From the NCBI GenBank assembly GCA_937901055.1, contig CALCGO010000529.1, forward strand, positions 1 through 5,012: 5,012 nucleotides of DNA, written 5' to 3'. Below the pieces are notes generated by a model. The model ran no database searches and was not told the origin of the DNA. It saw only the letters and a program-made list of their open reading frames with translations. This DNA comes from an uncultured Rhodobacterales bacterium. GTDB taxonomy: Bacteria > Pseudomonadota > Alphaproteobacteria > Rhodobacterales > Rhodobacteraceae. The first letter of the stretch is position 1. Every line of letters begins with the position of its first letter. The position numbers and the translations under genes are program-made. Positions 1-5,012 of the stretch are shown piece after piece.

Positions 1-675
1 GCTGGCCGAACCATCTGCGTCTTTAGCATTCACCGGGCTTTCCAGTTTGAATACATCAACTCCATAATCAGATTTTGCGAATTCCTCGACAGATTTCAAA
101 ACGTCATCTGCCTTTTTTCCCTGCATCTCGATATATTCTGTCGTCTGATGTGCATCCTTTGAAAGTGGGTAAACCAATAATTCAAAAAGGAATGGAATAT
201 CATACTTGGCGCACTCCTCCCCAATACGTTTCACATAGTCCTGCTGCGCCTGATTTACCGACGGCCCAGCATCTGGACGATACCACGCCAATACTTTCAC
301 AGCGTCACCGCCCATACGTTTGATCTTTGAAACGGACCAGGCATCAATATTTGACGATAGGCGACCGTCTGCGGTTTCCTCGAATAATGAATCTTCCAAC
401 GTTACGATCAAACCTTTAGTCGGTGATAAAACGTCTACGCTGTAAGGGACGGCATAATGTGGGTCTAATAACATCGCCGTACTTTGGCCTTGCAAGGTCT
501 CAACAAGCAGATCCTTGAATTTGGCAACTTCTTCCCAAGGAGCCTGATCTACACTGTGATATTTGGCAATCGGCCCTTTGATTGGAGGGCGTTGATCGAC
601 GGCCGTCATTTTGAAAATACCGGCCTCATCCGCCATACGGCGCAAACCCCAAAGTTTACCAGGTGTTAACTGCAT
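1..675 (-). CDS. Class I ketose-bisphosphate aldolase, LacD/YihT superfamily (C-terminus missing)
   Basis: This should be a cytoplasmic Schiff-base aldolase that splits a ketose 1-phosphate derivative into DHAP and an aldehyde. The 225 visible residues run off the left edge; LacD proteins are about 325 residues, so roughly the last third is missing. Visible landmarks fit LacD: AVDQR at residues 25-29, LLDPHYA at 69-75, GGDAVKVLAWY at 122-132 with K127, PFLFELL at 161-167 with E165, and VDVFKLESPVN at 206-216. K210 there aligns with the LacD Schiff-base lysine. The ATG at 675-673 overlaps the kinase stop by one base (TAATG), and a strong AAGGAG (positions 689-684) lies 8 bases upstream inside the kinase gene, so the start is secure. 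From context the substrate is what the adjacent kinase makes. Candidates are 6-deoxy-6-sulfofructose 1-phosphate, or tagatose/fructose 1,6-bisphosphate. The overall look is closer to LacD than to E. coli YihT. The family call is firm and the substrate is open. Confidence 0.9.
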   Translation of the reverse strand, partial: MQLTPGKLWGLRRMADEAGIFKMTAVDQRPPIKGPIAKYHSVDQAPWEEVAKFKDLLVETLQGQSTAMLLDPHYAVPYSVDVLSPTKGLIVTLEDSLFEETADGRLSSNIDAWSVSKIKRMGGDAVKVLAWYRPDAGPSVNQAQQDYVKRIGEECAKYDIPFLFELLVYPLSKDAHQTTEYIEMQGKKADDVLKSVEEFAKSDYGVDVFKLESPVNAKDADGSAS

Positions 676-1559
676 TACGTATTCTCCTTCAAAAACTTTT
701 CTGTTACGGGTCGATTTGGGCAGCCTTCGCGCCCGCCGAGTTTTGTGCATTTCAACGCAGCGGCTGCGCTGGCGAATTTTATGGCGTCGCTCTCAGTTGC
801 ACCTTCCGCAAGACTGAGAGCGAAGGCACCGTGCCAGATGTCTCCGGCGGCAAGCGTGTCTTTTACGGGTACGACATAGGCTGGAAAGTGTTCTACTTGA
901 CCTGCATTGACAGAATAAACGCCGTTTGCGCCGTCTGTTACACAAACCCATGTCGAAAATTGGCTATCTACTTCAAGCAAGGCCTTCACAATGTCTTCTT
1001 CGTTTGCTAATCCCGCTAGCCCTTTACGAGAAAACGCAACATGTGAGGCGAGTTTCAGTATTTCTGGATCAATTGGATCTTCCGCGTCTACGATACCTGG
1101 GACATCCTGTTGGATCGCCAGTTCCATGGATTTAACTGCACCTTCCACCCATCTGCTGTCCGTCAAAAACGCATCTGCTTTTGGCGCGTGTTTTAACCAA
1201 TCTGAATCATTTCCCAAATTTGCACCACGGAAATTCACGATTTGCCGTTCACCAAATTTATCTACGTAAACCGAGGAAAACGCTGATCTACCGCCTTCAA
1301 TACGTCGAACAAACTGTGTTTCAACATTTTCCCTTTCGAGGTCAGCTACGATTAATTCACCAAGCTGATCCGAGCCAAGTCTCGTGGCGAGCGTTGCTTG
1401 CCCTCCTAGTCTAGCAATCGCTACGGCAGCGTTTGCCGCACAACCTCCGCCAACTACCCCCGCGTTATCTGCGCGATACTTTTCAGCCAGTTGTGGCATT
1501 TCATCGACCGAAAACACGAAATCAACAACGGCCATTCCTGTGATAAATATATTCGCCAT
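675..1559 (-). CDS. PfkB-family carbohydrate kinase, YihV-like (candidate sulfofructose kinase)
   Basis: This is a 294-residue cytoplasmic ATP-dependent sugar kinase of the ribokinase/PfkB fold, at full family length. The N-terminal sugar-binding part has VGGGCAANAAVA at residues 36-47. The C-terminal signature is DTLAAGDIWHGA at 234-245, with D240 as the expected catalytic base. The usual GAGD anion-hole motif reads AAGD here, a variant also seen in other PfkB kinases. Compared from memory with E. coli YihV (6-deoxy-6-sulfofructose kinase), it shares the GGG region, RW..GA (136-141), AFS..GLA.L (175-184) and the ending ALKCT..GGR.G.P (268-281). K27, N109 and R136 line up with the residues I recall as sulfonate contacts in YihV. 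The ATG at 1559-1557 overlaps the peroxidase stop by one base (TGATG), with a modest GGAAG 7 bases upstream. The gene also overlaps the aldolase start by one base, so kinase and aldolase are probably made together. Kinase family is near certain; the sulfofructose substrate is a reasoned guess, with other ketose phosphates as alternatives. Confidence 0.93.
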   Translation of the reverse strand: MANIFITGMAVVDFVFSVDEMPQLAEKYRADNAGVVGGGCAANAAVAIARLGGQATLATRLGSDQLGELIVADLERENVETQFVRRIEGGRSAFSSVYVDKFGERQIVNFRGANLGNDSDWLKHAPKADAFLTDSRWVEGAVKSMELAIQQDVPGIVDAEDPIDPEILKLASHVAFSRKGLAGLANEEDIVKALLEVDSQFSTWVCVTDGANGVYSVNAGQVEHFPAYVVPVKDTLAAGDIWHGAFALSLAEGATESDAIKFASAAAALKCTKLGGREGCPNRPVTEKFLKENT

Positions 1560-2878
1560 CAGTCTACTTCCAATCCGCTGGGTAGGCGTTCAGGACGACC
1601 AAACCGCCCTTTAACCGAGCTTCCGCCAGTAAGTGAGTTCAAAAATGCAATCAGTTCTTCAACTTCAATGTCGGTCAGTTCAACCGACTGAATGTCAATG
1701 TTAGATTTTAGCCGATTACGCTCTCGATCATCTTGATAGGCAACATAATCGACTTCGCTTAACCAAGGAACTTCCGGTAACTTGGCCTGCTCAATTTCCC
1801 ACGATTCAAACGCGCTTTCCGGATTCAGATGGTGACGCACAATACCCTCAAGTGTTGAATAGGCCCCATTGTGTCCATAGGGCCCGGTAAGCGCTACATT
1901 TCGAAGCGCCGGGGTGCGAAAGCGATATGCATCTTCCAAACGGTCAGTTTGGGCCATACGACCAACATCGCGCACCATCGGATCGAAGCGCCGGGTCCGA
2001 CCCGGTCCGAATTGCGGCAATGCTATTGCGTAAAATTTTTGGTCAGTGAGTAGTTTTCCGGAATGGCATTCTACACATCTGGCTTTGCCGTAAAACAGGT
2101 TTAATCCATTTCGTTCTGTTGGTTTCAAAGCAGATTCATCGCCAGACAAATATTCATCAAACGCGCTGTCGAAGGATTGCCACTCCAAGCCGATGAACGC
2201 ACCAATCGCATTAACAATATGGGTTATATTGACATCCGAAGGCTGCGCCACATCACTATAAGTTCGAATAAACATCTCGCCGTATTCCGGTATCACTCGA
2301 ACGCGTTTTGCGAGTATTGGCCAAACCGCATCGATACGATCATGCGTAGCGCCTGCGACCTCGTTTTCCTTCGGATTGCCCGCCATCTCAAATTGGGAGG
2401 TCACCGGAAACATTGCTTGCGCCGCAAGAATATTATCAATTCCCTGTGGAAGCCATTCCTCAGCTGGAGTATTGAAACCGTTCCCATATACATCTGAAAT
2501 GCTGACACGCCCGTCGTGAAACAGCGTACTGATTTCTTTTGAACCCAAGTTCCACAGTGCAGGCGAATTGCGCGGTATTCGTTTTCTTATCTGATCATCA
2601 CCCGAACCAGCAGTCCGTTTCGTTCCGATGCCTTGGCCACCTTCGCCGATACCTAATGACAAACCGTCGCCACTGCCCAATGCATGATTATGGCAAGTTC
2701 CACAGGAGATGTTCCGGTTGCCGGACAGAATGGGATCATAAAACAGAAGTTGGCCCAGCTCGGCCTTTAGTTGGTCAAATTCGAGGAAATCTGCCGAACC
2801 AAGGGGTTGCGGTAATTCAAGGGCTTGCAATTGAAATGGGAGCAAGACCAGAATAGGAAAAATATGAAAGGAGATAAT
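1559..2878 (-). CDS. Periplasmic di-heme cytochrome c peroxidase / MauG-like protein, start uncertain
   Basis: This is a secreted c-type di-heme protein of the bacterial cytochrome c peroxidase/MauG superfamily. Members reduce peroxide or carry out heme-based oxidations in the periplasm. Counting from the tentative ATT codon at 2878 gives 439 residues. These include a signal peptide-like stretch (residues 1-19, ending LQA before LELPQP), a first heme site CGTCH at residues 59-63 (2704-2690) and a second, CVECH, at 268-272 (2077-2063). The family block FRTPALRNVALTGPYGHNG follows at residues 320-338. The C-terminal tail ends in PSGLEVD. The start is the weak point. No in-frame ATG, GTG or good ribosome site precedes the hydrophobic leader. 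The open frame continues to 3376, but only across the antisense of the sel1 gene, so that extension was not accepted. TTG at 2845 is another option (428 residues). The stop overlaps the kinase ATG (TGATG), which implies coupled translation. What it oxidises, and why it sits with sugar enzymes, is unknown. Confidence 0.85.
   Translation of the reverse strand: MISFHIFPILVLLPFQLQALELPQPLGSADFLEFDQLKAELGQLLFYDPILSGNRNISCGTCHNHALGSGDGLSLGIGEGGQGIGTKRTAGSGDDQIRKRIPRNSPALWNLGSKEISTLFHDGRVSISDVYGNGFNTPAEEWLPQGIDNILAAQAMFPVTSQFEMAGNPKENEVAGATHDRIDAVWPILAKRVRVIPEYGEMFIRTYSDVAQPSDVNITHIVNAIGAFIGLEWQSFDSAFDEYLSGDESALKPTERNGLNLFYGKARCVECHSGKLLTDQKFYAIALPQFGPGRTRRFDPMVRDVGRMAQTDRLEDAYRFRTPALRNVALTGPYGHNGAYSTLEGIVRHHLNPESAFESWEIEQAKLPEVPWLSEVDYVAYQDDRERNRLKSNIDIQSVELTDIEVEELIAFLNSLTGGSSVKGRFGRPERLPSGLEVD
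2867..2873 (+). promoter_or_regulatory. Ribosome binding site of the sel1-repeat gene
   Basis: AAAGGAG lies five bases before the ATG at 2879. It fixes the start of the small plus-strand gene at the codon opening a clean signal peptide. It thereby excludes the upstream in-frame ATG codons at 2825 and 2864, which would add a charged N-terminus ahead of the leader. On the other strand the same bases fall in the leader region of the peroxidase gene. Confidence 0.75.
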
Positions 2879-3352
2879 ATGCGTTCTTTGTTGTTTGCCA
2901 TTGTTCTGGCAATTCCCATCCCGGCGTTCGCTGAAATTGAAACGGCCCGCGATCTGATGGAAGAAAATCGTTTTGAGGAAGCGATGCAGGAGCTTCTTCC
3001 CGCTGCGCGTTCCGGTAACGCGGACGCCGAGGAACTTATCGGCGTTATGTATGCGATGGGACTTGGGGTTGAACAAGACGATCAGCGTGCGTTTGAATGG
3101 TATCTGCGCTCGTCCCTGAAAGGGCACCCGGGGGCGCAATCGGGTATTGGTTGGTACTACGAAGTCGGTCGCGGAATGCCGGCGATTGACCTTGTGCGGG
3201 CTTATATGTGGTACGCTCTCTCTGCTATCGGAGGGGACCCCGATGCGGCAATTTCCCAAGAGGAAGTTGTAAAAAAGATGACGTCCGAACAAATCGAAAA
3301 AGCCCATGTTTTGATTGGTGACTATAAAGTATGGCTCTACCCGTTCAGGTAG
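2879..3352 (+). CDS. Small secreted Sel1-like repeat protein
   Basis: This is a 157-residue exported protein of the Sel1/TPR-like helical repeat class, which generally acts as a protein-binding scaffold; its partner here is unknown. A signal peptide spans residues 1-18, with likely cleavage after AFA and before EIETA. A short helical-hairpin lead-in (about 21-45, with AMQELLPAA) is followed by a clear Sel1 repeat at about 47-82 (AEELIGVMYAMGLGVEQDD then AFEWYLRSS). A second repeat spans about 83-118 (AQSGIGWYYEVGRGM then AYMWYALSA). The tail TSEQIEKAHVLI resembles the usual ending of small Sel1 proteins. The start is set by AAAGGAG five bases upstream. It is the only plus-strand gene here, convergent with dctP and head-to-head with the peroxidase with essentially no spacer. 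No role in the sugar pathway can be read from the sequence. Confidence 0.9.
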   Translation: MRSLLFAIVLAIPIPAFAEIETARDLMEENRFEEAMQELLPAARSGNADAEELIGVMYAMGLGVEQDDQRAFEWYLRSSLKGHPGAQSGIGWYYEVGRGMPAIDLVRAYMWYALSAIGGDPDAAISQEEVVKKMTSEQIEKAHVLIGDYKVWLYPFR

Positions 3353-3359
3353 GTTGGTA

Positions 3360-3391
3360 TCAGGGGCCGCGCTCAAAGCGGCGGCCCCTGA
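3360..3391. terminator. Perfect 11-bp stem-loop between convergent sel1 and dctP genes
   Basis: Arms CAGGGGCCGC (3361-3370) and GCGGCCCCTG (3381-3390) are exact inverse complements, and T3360/A3391 adds one pair. The ten-base interior can form two further pairs (G3371-C3379, C3372-G3378). It lies 7 bases after the sel1 stop and 12 bases before the dctP stop codon, the normal place for a shared bidirectional terminator. Neither flank carries a proper T-run (AAATTGTTGG on plus, ATACCAACC on minus), so termination by this hairpin alone is not assured. It may instead stabilise the mRNA 3' ends. Confidence 0.65.
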
Positions 3392-3403
3392 AATTGTTGG
3401 GGA

Positions 3404-4462
3404 TCAGTTAATGTCTTTCATTGATCCAGCATTAATGTTTGCTTCCGCGTCAGCAACTGCGGATGTCAGCGCATCAAAGATAGCAGGGCCACCTGTGATG
3501 TTAGCTTTGAACCAGTCATAAACCGGCGCAGCGGCATCCTTGAACATCGCTTTTTGTGCAGGTGTTGGAACGTAAAGATCACCACCACCAGCAACGAAGT
3601 CCTGATATGCTTGAATAGATTTACGCTTTGGCGAAGCAAATGTTGCCTGCTGTAGCGCTGCAAATCCATCCACGATCACATAGCGAAGGTCTTCTGGCAT
3701 CGACATAAACGCTTCGTTGTTCATCCACCACAAGGCACCCATGTAGGCGTGGCCATCAAGTGTCACATACTGCAATCCAGCATCAGGGAATTTCATACCC
3801 ATGATATCGGTGATGCCGTTTTTCGAACCTTCAACAACGCCCGTTTGGAACGATGTGAATAGTTCAGGCCAAGGGATCGGAGTAGGTGAAGCACCCATTG
3901 CACGAACCAGTTCTTGCGGAAGATCGGCCACAACTGTGCGGATTTTCAGACCTTCCATATCGGATGGCTGAGTTACTTGGCGTTTTGTATTGGCAAAGTT
4001 GCGCCATCCACCAGTGTTACCGATTGTCATCAAGCGGATAGTGTCGCCGGAATCAGCCAGTGCCATTGCACGCATTGTGCGTGTGAAGTCACCGGAAAGA
4101 ACTTCTTCGGCGATCCGGTCATTCGCCATCAGGTATGGCAAATCAAGCACTTGCACATAAGGGAAAATGCCGGCGGCACCACCAGATGTGGAAATGTAGA
4201 TATCTACCGTACCGTCCGAAACACTCTGCAAGCATTCTGCACCGTTGGCACAAAGTTGCGTACCAATGAAAAGTTCCACAGCAATGGCACCATTCGAGGC
4301 TGCCTCTACGTAGCTTTTGAACACAACCAAACCATCATAGTCTTCGTCGTTTTCATTAGAGTTGGCTGTTGCACGGATCGTGTAATCCGCCGCTGCCGCT
4401 GCAAGCCCAGTGCCTGCGAGCATGGTCGCCATCATTAACGACCTGATTGTTGTTTTTAACAT
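3404..4462 (-). CDS. dctP: TRAP transporter periplasmic substrate-binding protein, DctP family
   Basis: This is a 352-residue periplasmic solute receptor for a TRAP transporter, which couples uptake of (usually) organic acids or sulfonates to an ion gradient. A signal peptide occupies about residues 1-25 (basic start, hydrophobic core, AAAAA before DYTIR). Family landmarks are VLDLPYLM at 105-112, GGWRNFANTKR at 151-161, MEGLKIRT at 169-176 and PTPIPWPELFTSFQTGVVEG at 193-212. R175 in GLKIR is the conserved arginine that pairs with the acidic group of the ligand. Two cysteines, C71 and C77, sit where many relatives have none and could form a disulfide. The ATG at 4462-4460 is preceded by AAGGAGG (4475-4469) with a 6-base spacer, a strong ribosome site suited to high receptor expression. 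It follows dctM by 40 bases, presumably in one operon. The ligand cannot be read directly; a sulfosugar or other acidic compound handled by the downstream enzymes is possible. Confidence 0.95.
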   Translation of the reverse strand: MLKTTIRSLMMATMLAGTGLAAAAADYTIRATANSNENDEDYDGLVVFKSYVEAASNGAIAVELFIGTQLCANGAECLQSVSDGTVDIYISTSGGAAGIFPYVQVLDLPYLMANDRIAEEVLSGDFTRTMRAMALADSGDTIRLMTIGNTGGWRNFANTKRQVTQPSDMEGLKIRTVVADLPQELVRAMGASPTPIPWPELFTSFQTGVVEGSKNGITDIMGMKFPDAGLQYVTLDGHAYMGALWWMNNEAFMSMPEDLRYVIVDGFAALQQATFASPKRKSIQAYQDFVAGGGDLYVPTPAQKAMFKDAAAPVYDWFKANITGGPAIFDALTSAVADAEANINAGSMKDIN

Positions 4463-4468
4463 GTCTTT

Positions 4469-4475
4469 CCTCCTT
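4469..4475 (-). promoter_or_regulatory. Strong ribosome binding site of dctP
   Basis: AAGGAGG on the minus strand lies six bases before the dctP ATG, a near-ideal match to the 16S anti-Shine-Dalgarno sequence. The 40-base gap between dctM and dctP shows no hairpin or evident promoter beyond this site. Higher receptor than permease levels could therefore be set at translation. Confidence 0.75.
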
Positions 4476-4502
4476 GTTGGACATATTTAGAAGTCTTATT
4501 TC

Positions 4503-5012
4503 TTATTGAACAAAGCCAGTAATCCGCGGAATAAACATAGAGAGTGCGGGAATGTAGGTGATCATGAATATCACCAGTACTTCGACAGCAAGAAATGGCA
4601 GTATGGCGCGCGAGATTGCTTCAACTCGCTCGCCAGAAACAGATGAGGCCACGAACAGCACCAGCCCCATCGGCGGTGTTGCAAGGCCGACGGTTAAGTT
4701 AACCGACATAATTATTGCGAAATGGACGGGGTGGACGCCCAAGCTGATAAATATAGGCGCTAGAATTGGGCCAAGAATAATGATCGCCGGACCTGCATCG
4801 AGGAACATGCCCACAACGAAAAGCAGGATGTTGATAAGGAACAACAGCATTAACGGATTGTCGCTTAGTCCCAATATGAACGCGGCCATTTGCTCGGGTG
4901 CGTGACTTAGGCTAACAACAGTTTTAAACGCAACCGCAGCGCCAACCAGCAGCAACACAGTTGATGAACCCAACGCAGATTTTTTCAGGATGCTGGGCAG
5001 ATCGCTAAGTTT
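4503..5012 (-). CDS. dctM: TRAP transporter large permease subunit, DctM family (C-terminal 169 residues)
   Basis: This is the C-terminal part of the large inner-membrane channel subunit of a TRAP transporter. The frame is open to the right edge (first visible residues KLSDLPSILKKSALGSSTV), so the TTG at 4973 is an internal codon and not a start. Full DctM proteins are about 425 residues, leaving roughly 250 residues outside. Hydrophobic segments include SSTVLLLVGAAVAF, LMLLFLINILLFVVGMFLD, IIILGPILAPIFI, FAIIMSVNLTVGL and LPFLAVEVLVIFMITYI. The GMFLDAGPAIIILGPI block and NLTVGLATPPMGLVLFVAS are typical of the second half of the family. The stop is TAA at 4505-4503. The receptor gene follows it; a small DctQ subunit is not in the window and would be expected upstream. 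Confidence 0.95.
   Translation of the reverse strand, partial: KLSDLPSILKKSALGSSTVLLLVGAAVAFKTVVSLSHAPEQMAAFILGLSDNPLMLLFLINILLFVVGMFLDAGPAIIILGPILAPIFISLGVHPVHFAIIMSVNLTVGLATPPMGLVLFVASSVSGERVEAISRAILPFLAVEVLVIFMITYIPALSMFIPRITGFVQ

Noticed and set aside
663..1010. Plus-strand open frames opposite the kinase and aldolase
   Set aside because: They are shadows of well-supported minus-strand genes, without domains or ribosome sites.
1..1559. Assigning the pair firmly to tagatose 6-phosphate degradation (lacC/lacD)
   Set aside because: The aldolase is LacD-like, but the kinase looks like YihV rather than LacC and no other lac/tagatose gene is visible; kept only as an alternative.
2825..2855. 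A sigma70-like promoter for sel1 (TTGCAA with AGAATA)
   Set aside because: The -10 match is poor and the 19-base spacing is too long; not enough to report as a site.
2825..2878. Earlier start for the sel1 gene at ATG 2825 or 2864
   Set aside because: It would put a charged, unstructured stretch before a clean signal peptide, whereas the ATG at 2879 has AAAGGAG at ideal spacing.
2879..3376. Upstream extension of the minus-strand peroxidase frame, giving a 605-residue protein
   Set aside because: The extra 166 residues are antisense to the well-supported sel1 gene, show no domain, and would place the signal peptide in the middle of the protein.
3914..4438. Long plus-strand open frame opposite dctP (174 codons)
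   Set aside because: It is antisense to a clear DctP protein, its residues look like unstructured shadow coding, and it has no ribosome site or recognisable domain.
1..5012. tRNA, rRNA, CRISPR array, insertion sequence, attachment site or riboswitch
   Set aside because: No clover-leaf, direct repeat array, transposase-like protein or structured leader was seen; gaps between genes are 51 bases or less.

Overview
The window looks like part of a catabolic gene cluster from a Gram-negative bacterium, most likely a marine alphaproteobacterium of the Rhodobacterales type. That placement is an inference from the TRAP transporter, the c-type di-heme protein, the moderate base composition and the general look of the proteins. 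No rRNA or marker gene is present to confirm it. Apart from one small gene, everything reads on the minus strand, so transcription runs from high to low coordinates.

Layout, in the direction of minus-strand transcription: the C-terminal half of a TRAP transporter large permease (dctM type, cut by the right edge); a complete TRAP periplasmic substrate-binding protein (dctP type) 40 bases further on; a strong stem-loop; a small plus-strand gene for a secreted Sel1-repeat protein, convergent with dctP; then a tightly coupled minus-strand trio. The trio is a periplasmic di-heme cytochrome c peroxidase/MauG-like protein, a PfkB-family sugar kinase and a class I LacD/YihT-type aldolase that runs off the left edge. 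Both junctions in the trio overlap by one base (TGATG and TAATG). Gene-free DNA is minimal: the longest gap is 51 bases.

Working model (inference): the TRAP system imports an acidic substrate, the kinase phosphorylates a ketose, and the aldolase cleaves the ketose phosphate into DHAP and a three-carbon aldehyde. The kinase resembles E. coli YihV (6-deoxy-6-sulfofructose kinase) along its length and keeps the Lys, Asn and Arg that I recall as sulfonate contacts in YihV. The locus is therefore a candidate sulfoquinovose (sulfo-EMP) pathway in which TRAP replaces the usual sugar permease. A tagatose- or fructose-phosphate pathway is the main alternative.

The least explained parts are the heme protein coupled to the kinase and aldolase, its missing start codon, and the sel1 gene lying head-to-head against it.
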